A stretch of 6,796 bases of DNA. Source: an uncultured Oscillospiraceae bacterium (GTDB lineage: Bacteria > Bacillota_A > Clostridia > Oscillospirales > Oscillospiraceae). The notes under the pieces were generated by a model. The model saw only the letters and a program-made list of their open reading frames with translations, made no database searches and had not been told where the DNA came from. The position numbers and the translations under genes are program-made. Each line of letters opens with the position of its first letter. The first letter of the stretch is position 1. The DNA is taken from contig CANRKN010000111.1 in assembly GCA_947631215.1 (NCBI GenBank), forward strand, positions 1 to 6,796, in the 5' to 3' direction. This document shows positions 1-4,059 of the stretch, piece after piece.

Positions 1-575
<575 letters not shown>

Positions 576-593
576 AGTCTTAAGTTTCCTCGC

Positions 594-608
594 TGGCGCC
601 AGGCGCCA
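594..608. repeat. 15-bp perfect palindrome in the uvrA leader
   Basis: TGGCGCC-A-GGCGCCA is a perfect inverted repeat with a one-base centre, and each arm contains the self-complementary hexamer GGCGCC. It lies between the predicted uvrA transcription start (about 617) and its ribosome binding site. The one-base centre is too short for a full RNA hairpin, although a smaller 4-bp stem with a 7-base loop is possible. It could be a protein-binding site just downstream of the promoter. No function is shown. Confidence 0.4.
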
Positions 609-623
609 AATATGTAACGATTT

Positions 624-653
624 ATTATACACTACGGGGAAAGCAAATTACAA
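624..653 (-). promoter_or_regulatory. uvrA promoter, sigma-A type
   Basis: Reading the minus strand, TTGTAA (648-653) is followed after 18 bases by a perfect TATAAT (624-629). The surrounding sequence is AT-rich, unlike the flanking genes. The predicted start is near 617, giving a leader of about 42 bases before the uvrA ATG. The -35 box matches consensus at four of six positions. Confidence 0.75.
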
Positions 654-679
654 CAAAAAGAGCAAAATTAATGGACCAT

Positions 680-1636
680 TCAAAACTTGCTGTCGCCGCC
701 CGGCTGGACCAGCGGGAGAGCAGCGCATATCTCCTCCGTGAGGGCGCGCATCTCCGGTCCTTTCCGGGTCTTGCCAAGGCGTTTGGCGTATGCCCCGCCG
801 CCCTCAAAGCTGTCCAGCATCAGCGTCCATATGGCCTTCATCCGGTTCATGGCGCTGGCCGGGCCGCCGAATGCTGCGGAGTATTCATCCCACAGCGCCT
901 CGTTGAATGCTGTGAGCGTCTCCCGGTCCGGCTCTGTGCCGCCGAGACGCGTGACCAGCGCCGGGTCCGCCACCAGCCCACGGCCTATCATGACGGCGTC
1001 CAGCCCGGGAAAATGCTGTTCAAGGGCGCGTATGTCCACGGGCGTACACACGTCGCCATTGTAGCATACCGGCGCCCGGCTGGCCGCAAGAGCGGCCCCA
1101 AAGGCGTCAGGGTGGACGGGCCCCTCGTACATCTCCCTCGCCGTCCGGGCGTGGATGATGAGCTCAGAGACGGGATAATCGTTGTATATGTCCAGAATGG
1201 ACCCAAACTCGTTCGTGTCCCGGACGCCAAGACGGGTCTTTACGGAAATCTTTACAGGCGCGGCGGCGAATATGCCGTCCAGCAGCCTGCGGAGGCTGTC
1301 CAAATCCGCCAGCAGGCCCGCCCCCTTCCCCTTGGCGGTGACGGTGCCGGAGGGGCAGCCTACGTTCAGGTTGACCTCCTCGTACCCCATGTCTGCCAAC
1401 GCATTGGCCGCCCAGAGGAAATCGCCGGCGTTTTTGGTAAGCAGCTGGGGCGTCAGGGGGACGCCGGCGTTGTTTTCCGGGACCACCTGCCGCTTTTCCC
1501 GGGGAGGGAAGATATGGTTCTGGGTAGGGCTGAGAAAGGGCGTGAAATACATGTCCACGCCCGGAAAATACCGCCGGTGCAGCCGGCGGTAGATATAGTC
1601 CGTGATGCCCTCCAGGGGCGCAAAATAAATCTTCAT
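680..1636 (-). CDS. dus: tRNA-dihydrouridine synthase (Dus family)
   Basis: Dus enzymes are FMN-dependent and use NADPH to reduce specific uridines in tRNA to dihydrouridine, in the cytoplasm. This 318-residue protein has the expected length and motifs. They are the N-terminal flavin-site APLEGITD (6-13), NVGCPSGTV (91-99) with the likely catalytic Cys94, KTRLG (133-137), [12 protein letters not shown] (161-172) with the flavin/tRNA-site His and Arg, NGDV (193-196) and the phosphate-binding GRG (218-220). Residues 1-240 would form the TIM barrel and the rest the helical C-terminal domain. It differs from textbook DusA/B/C around the catalytic Cys, where the usual GCP-x-x-K-V is replaced by GCPSGTV, so I do not assign a subtype or a target uridine. 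The ATG at 1636 gives the typical start but has no Shine-Dalgarno sequence and coincides with the predicted transcription start. It is divergent from the unknown gene at 1717 and lies upstream of uvrA. Confidence 0.93.
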   Translation of the reverse strand: MKIYFAPLEGITDYIYRRLHRRYFPGVDMYFTPFLSPTQNHIFPPREKRQVVPENNAGVPLTPQLLTKNAGDFLWAANALADMGYEEVNLNVGCPSGTVTAKGKGAGLLADLDSLRRLLDGIFAAAPVKISVKTRLGVRDTNEFGSILDIYNDYPVSELIIHARTAREMYEGPVHPDAFGAALAASRAPVCYNGDVCTPVDIRALEQHFPGLDAVMIGRGLVADPALVTRLGGTEPDRETLTAFNEALWDEYSAAFGGPASAMNRMKAIWTLMLDSFEGGGAYAKRLGKTRKGPEMRALTEEICAALPLVQPGGDSKF

Positions 1637-1642
1637 GCGTCC

Positions 1643-1672
1643 ATTGTATCACACGCCCGCCCTTGCGCACAA
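1643..1672 (-). promoter_or_regulatory. dus promoter, extended -10, predicted leaderless
   Basis: On the minus strand, TTGTGC (1667-1672) is followed after 18 bases by TACAAT (1643-1648), preceded by an extended -10 TG (TGATACAAT). Counting seven bases from the -10 box places the transcription start at 1636, the A of the dus ATG. The -35 box overlaps by two bases that of the divergent promoter. Confidence 0.6.
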
Positions 1673-1676
1673 GGGC
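1659..1676. repeat. Inverted repeat across the overlapping -35 boxes
   Basis: GCCCTTG-CGCA-CAAGGGC is a perfect 7-bp inverted repeat centred between 1667 and 1668. It covers the -35 boxes of both divergent promoters. Flanking it, GTATCACAC (1646-1654) and GTGTGGTAC (1680-1688) form a second, outer pair with one mismatch, one base off the same axis. It may be an operator for a dimeric regulator, or merely the result of two promoters arranged symmetrically. Confidence 0.5.
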
Positions 1677-1691
1677 CCAGTGTGGTACACT
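1663..1691 (+). promoter_or_regulatory. Promoter of the 1717-2400 gene, extended -10
   Basis: TTGCGC (1663-1668), a 17-base spacer, and TACACT (1686-1691) with the extended -10 dinucleotide TG (TGGTACACT). The predicted start is near 1698, leaving a 19-base leader that contains the strong AAAGGAG ribosome binding site. It overlaps the dus promoter on the opposite strand. Confidence 0.6.
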
Positions 1692-1716
1692 TTTCCCAGC
1701 GAAAGGAGCGCGTCAC

Positions 1717-2400
1717 ATGGCAAGAGAGATATGGTCCGCCAAGGACATGGAGGCGCTGGCCCTGGACTGGGGCTTTCTCCCCTTTTTCAAAAACGACATC
1801 CCCGGCTTCTCCATCGAGGAGCACACCCCGCCGGAGCTGTGGTATGACAGCGAGACCGGCGAGTGGGGCCCCTGGGACTGGAAGGGTCCCGTGGCCAGCG
1901 CGGGAACCTGCGTGTACGGCAAGCTCTTTTGGAAGAAGGCCGGCTTCGTGAGCCTGGAATGGTTCCCGGACTTTGCCAATCTCCGCCGGGACGGGTACGA
2001 CTTCGACGCCCGCTTCGACGACGGCCTTGCCTCCTATAAGGACAAGGAGCTCTATGACGCCGTCGCCTGTTGGGGCTCATTGCAGACCGGGCAGCTCAAA
2101 AAGACCTGCGGCTATGGGGGCAAGGACGGGAAAAAGGGCTACGAGACCTGCATCACCCGGCTTCAGATGCAGACCTATATCAACGTGGTCAACTTCGACT
2201 ACGCTCAGGACAAATATGGCCGCCCCTACGGCTGGGGCATCGCCCGCTACACCACCCCCGAGGCCCAGTTCGGCGCCGACGCCGTCACCGCCGCCTACAG
2301 CCGCAAACCGGCAGAATCTCTCCGTCGGATGCTGGAGCACCTCACAAAGCTCCTGCCCCAGGCCACGGAAAAACAGTTATTAAAGTTTTTGAACATATGA
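1717..2400 (+). CDS. Conserved protein of unknown function, possibly of the 'AlkZ-related' kind
   Basis: A 227-residue soluble protein with no signal peptide or membrane segment. It is rich in aromatic residues, with conserved-looking blocks LPFFKNDIPGFSIEEHTPPE (21-40), GPWDWKGPVA (51-60), CVYGKLFWKKAGF (65-77), WFPDFANLRRDGYDFDARFD (82-101) and YGRPYGWGIARYTTPE (167-182), and a helical tail. From memory, similar proteins occur widely in Clostridia, some under the label 'AlkZ-related' (after a DNA glycosylase family); I cannot verify this and would not infer glycosylase activity. The many Trp, Asp and Arg residues suggest a ligand or nucleic-acid surface, which is a guess. The ATG at 1717 is chosen because AAAGGAG (1702-1708) sits eight bases upstream; the in-frame TTG at 1663 is the -35 box. 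It is transcribed alone, divergent from dus, and ends 3 bases before a terminator hairpin. The reading frame is secure, the function is not. Confidence 0.88.
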   Translation: MAREIWSAKDMEALALDWGFLPFFKNDIPGFSIEEHTPPELWYDSETGEWGPWDWKGPVASAGTCVYGKLFWKKAGFVSLEWFPDFANLRRDGYDFDARFDDGLASYKDKELYDAVACWGSLQTGQLKKTCGYGGKDGKKGYETCITRLQMQTYINVVNFDYAQDKYGRPYGWGIARYTTPEAQFGADAVTAAYSRKPAESLRRMLEHLTKLLPQATEKQLLKFLNI

Positions 2401-2402
2401 AA

Positions 2403-2434
2403 TGAGCGTCACCCAAAAACATGGGTGACGCTCA
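2403..2434. terminator. Bidirectional terminator hairpin between convergent genes
   Basis: A perfect 13-bp stem, TGAGCGTCACCCA (2403-2415) pairing with TGGGTGACGCTCA (2422-2434), with a 6-base loop. It fills nearly all of the 41-base gap between the stop codon of the plus-strand gene (2398-2400) and that of dapF (2442-2444). Neither side has a long T run: plus continues AAAGTTTGTC, minus continues TTTCATATG. It probably serves both genes, but the tails are weak. Confidence 0.8.
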
Positions 2435-2441
2435 AAGTTTG

Positions 2442-3281
2442 TCAGATCGTCAGTTCCTCGTCGGTGACGGTCCCCTTGCAGACGATGTTGGTGGGGCCGG
2501 TGAGGTAGATGTCCGTGACCCGGTCCCCTGTCCTCTCCACGTCAATGGTGAGGATGCCGCCGGGCATGTGGACAGCCACATCATGGCCGGATACCCTGCC
2601 CAGCAGGGACAGCGCAGCAACGGTCGACCCCGCGCCGGTGCCGCAGGCGTAGGTGAAGTCTTCCACGCCGCGCTCATAGGTCACCGCCCGTAGGCTGTCC
2701 GGGCCCAGGAAGTCATAGAAAGTCACGTTGGCGCCCTTTGGAAAAGCTGGATGGTACCGCAGCGTCCTGCCCAAGGCCCGGAGTGCCTCCTTGTCCGCGT
2801 GTTCCAGGCCCTCATAGTGCGTGACGGCGTGGGGCAGGCCGGGGTTCCCCAGCTCCACATAGGCACAGGTCCGGGGATTTCCGTCTACCTCCACGATCTT
2901 CTCCGGTTCCATGACCGTAGGCGGATTGAGCCGCACCCGGTAATGTCGGCCATCGATGCGGGTCCCCGTCACGGTGCCGGACATGGTCTCCACACGCTGG
3001 ACATCCCCCGCCAGACCGACCTCATAGCCGTAACGGCAGATGCATCTTGCGCCGTTGCCGCACATCTCCCCCACGCTGCCATCGGAATTATAGAACAGCA
3101 TCCTGTAGTCCCCGCCCTGCCGGGCCGGGCGCACCACCATCATGCCGTCCGCGCCGATGGACAGGTGCCGCTCGCAGAGGGTCTTGGCGATATAGGACAG
3201 CTTCTCGTCGGGGAGCGCCCCGGCCATATCGTTGAGGACGATAAAATCGTTTCCTGCCCCATTCATTTTCCAAAAGTCCAT
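2442..3281 (-). CDS. dapF: Diaminopimelate epimerase DapF
   Basis: DapF interconverts LL- and meso-2,6-diaminopimelate without a cofactor. The meso form is the precursor of lysine and the cross-linking residue of peptidoglycan in many bacteria. With the start chosen here it has 279 residues, normal for the family. Both halves of the pseudo-symmetric fold are visible: KMNGAGNDF (5-13) and IGADG (42-46), then NSDGSVGEMCGNGARC (65-80) with the first catalytic Cys74, and GNPGLPHAV (145-153), ERGVEDFTYACGTGAGST (203-220) with the second catalytic Cys213. All key residues are present. Two starts are possible. ATG 3287 overlaps the upstream stop as ATGA but leaves only one base after GGAGG; ATG 3281 has seven bases and is preferred, with N-terminus MDFWKMNGAGNDF. 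Either way it is translationally coupled to the HAD gene. Expression comes from the promoter at 3959-3988 and ends at the 2403-2434 hairpin. Confidence 0.96.
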   Translation of the reverse strand: MDFWKMNGAGNDFIVLNDMAGALPDEKLSYIAKTLCERHLSIGADGMMVVRPARQGGDYRMLFYNSDGSVGEMCGNGARCICRYGYEVGLAGDVQRVETMSGTVTGTRIDGRHYRVRLNPPTVMEPEKIVEVDGNPRTCAYVELGNPGLPHAVTHYEGLEHADKEALRALGRTLRYHPAFPKGANVTFYDFLGPDSLRAVTYERGVEDFTYACGTGAGSTVAALSLLGRVSGHDVAVHMPGGILTIDVERTGDRVTDIYLTGPTNIVCKGTVTDEELTI

Positions 3282-3283
3282 CG

Positions 3284-3928
3284 TCATCCCTCCAGCGCTT
3301 TCAGATATCCCGGCAGCTCAGAGATGCTGTCCAGAACTGCCGCGCCTGTAGCGGCGAGCCTCTCTATGCTCTGATGGCCTCCGGCGATGAGCACGCACCG
3401 GCAGCCAACGCTTTGAGCTACTTCAAAGTCGTGGACCGTGTCGCCCACGAACAGGGCGTCCTCCGGGGCTATGCCCTCCCTGCGCATATACCCGGCGGCC
3501 AGACCCGCCTTGCCGCCGCCCAGGTCGTCGGACATGCCCAGCACGGCGGAAAACGCCCTGTCCAGACCGTGGGCATGTACCTGCCGCTCCAGGTCGTCCT
3601 GCCGGGAGGCGGAGGCCAATATCTGCCGTAGGCCCATAGCATTCAGCGCTTTCAGCGTCTCCCGGGCTCCGGCCACCAGGGGACAGTCCTTCTCGTGGGC
3701 GCGGTAATCTGACATATATTCCTCCGCCAGGTCGAGATAGTCCTCCCCCGACATGTCCAGCCCCGCCAGGGCATAGTAATCCTTCACGGGAAAGGTGAAT
3801 ATAGCCCTATACCGCGCCAGTGCCCCAATGGGCTTGAGGCCACGACGGGCCAGAATGCGGTCCATGATGTCCAGACACACCTGCATGTCATCCAGCAGCG
3901 TGCCGTTCCAGTCCCAGAATACCGTCAA
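3284..3928 (-). CDS. HAD-family hydrolase, phosphoglycolate-phosphatase-like
   Basis: A HAD-superfamily phosphatase of 214 residues with a helical cap between motifs I and II (subfamily IA style), acting on an unknown small phosphorylated substrate in the cytoplasm. Motif I is DWNGTLLDD (6-14) with nucleophile Asp6; motif II is LASASR (104-109); motif III is Lys140 in GGGK; motif IV is VGDTVHD (161-167) with Asp163 and Asp167 for magnesium. The usual second Asp of motif I (DxD) is Asn8 here, which I recall from clostridial relatives, so it may be a subfamily trait rather than damage. The start is TTG at 3928, with AAAGGGGG (3937-3944) eight bases upstream. A longer in-frame reading from TTG 3988 begins inside the -35 box and adds 20 residues not expected before motif I. 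It is the first gene of an operon with dapF and overlaps or nearly touches it. The substrate cannot be told from sequence; pairing with dapF does not by itself imply a lysine-pathway role. Confidence 0.9.
   Translation of the reverse strand: MTVFWDWNGTLLDDMQVCLDIMDRILARRGLKPIGALARYRAIFTFPVKDYYALAGLDMSGEDYLDLAEEYMSDYRAHEKDCPLVAGARETLKALNAMGLRQILASASRQDDLERQVHAHGLDRAFSAVLGMSDDLGGGKAGLAAGYMRREGIAPEDALFVGDTVHDFEVAQSVGCRCVLIAGGHQSIERLAATGAAVLDSISELPGYLKALEG
3288..3293 (-). promoter_or_regulatory. Ribosome binding site that decides the dapF start
   Basis: GGAGGG lies within the last codons of the HAD gene. It directly abuts the ATG at 3287 but is seven bases (counted from GGAGG) from the second in-frame ATG at 3281, so spacing favours 3281. 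Confidence 0.7.
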
Positions 3929-3936
3929 ATTCCCTG

Positions 3937-3944
3937 CCCCCTTT
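3937..3944 (-). promoter_or_regulatory. Ribosome binding site supporting a TTG start
   Basis: AAAGGGGG on the minus strand, eight bases before TTG 3926-3928. No in-frame ATG or GTG lies between the promoter and motif I, so this site decides the start of the HAD gene. Confidence 0.65.
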
Positions 3945-3958
3945 CCAGGTTCTCTATC

Positions 3959-3988
3959 AACATAGCACGGATGCCGTGGTCCTGTCAA
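3959..3988 (-). promoter_or_regulatory. Promoter of the HAD-dapF operon
   Basis: On the minus strand, a perfect TTGACA (3983-3988), an 18-base spacer, and TATGTT (3959-3964) preceded by the extended -10 TG (TGCTATGTT). The predicted start is near 3952, leaving a 24-base leader that contains the AAAGGGGG site, which agrees with the TTG start. Confidence 0.7.
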
Positions 3989-3999
3989 CGCGGGGCCGG

Positions 4000-4028
4000 T
4001 TGATTTTCCCAGCGGTACAAGCTATACT
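4000..4028 (+). promoter_or_regulatory. Promoter of the recQ-methyltransferase gene
   Basis: TTGATT (4000-4005), a 17-base spacer, and TATACT (4023-4028). The predicted start is near 4035, about 25 bases before the ATG at 4060. The -10 is embedded in CAAG-CTATA-CTTG (4018-4030), a short inverted repeat. It is back to back with the HAD promoter, with 11 bases between the two -35 boxes. Confidence 0.7.
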
Positions 4029-4059
4029 TGACACGAACAAAACGAATGGGAGGCCGGAC

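Noticed and set aside
670..680. AATGG-A-CCATT palindrome after dus
   Set aside because: The 5-bp arms with a one-base centre cannot form a terminator and could easily occur by chance.
1663..1716. Upstream extension of the unknown gene to TTG 1663
   Set aside because: TTG 1663 is the -35 box of the predicted promoter, and AAAGGAG at 1702-1708 points to ATG 1717.
671..1951. Long plus-strand open frame (426 codons) opposite dus
   Set aside because: It is antisense to a gene with clear Dus motifs, has no ribosome binding site and its product is low-complexity, Arg/Gly/Pro-rich, as expected from the reverse frame of a GC-rich gene. The same reasoning removes the long frames at 4743-5960, 3985-4704, 4786-5535 and 5815-6690 around recQ.
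3929..3988. Longer HAD protein starting at TTG 3988
   Set aside because: This TTG is the first half of the TTGACA -35 box, upstream of the predicted transcript, and it adds 20 residues before motif I that the family lacks.
4034..4048. LexA/SOS box near recQ (CGAAC half-site)
   Set aside because: Only one half of the CGAAC-N4-GTTCG site is present; the second half reads CGAAT in the wrong orientation. No LexA site was found before uvrA either.
3976..4059. Longer RecQ starting at GTG 3976
   Set aside because: It lies before the recQ promoter, lacks a ribosome binding site, and ATG 4060 has GGGAGG six bases upstream and gives a standard RecQ N-terminus.
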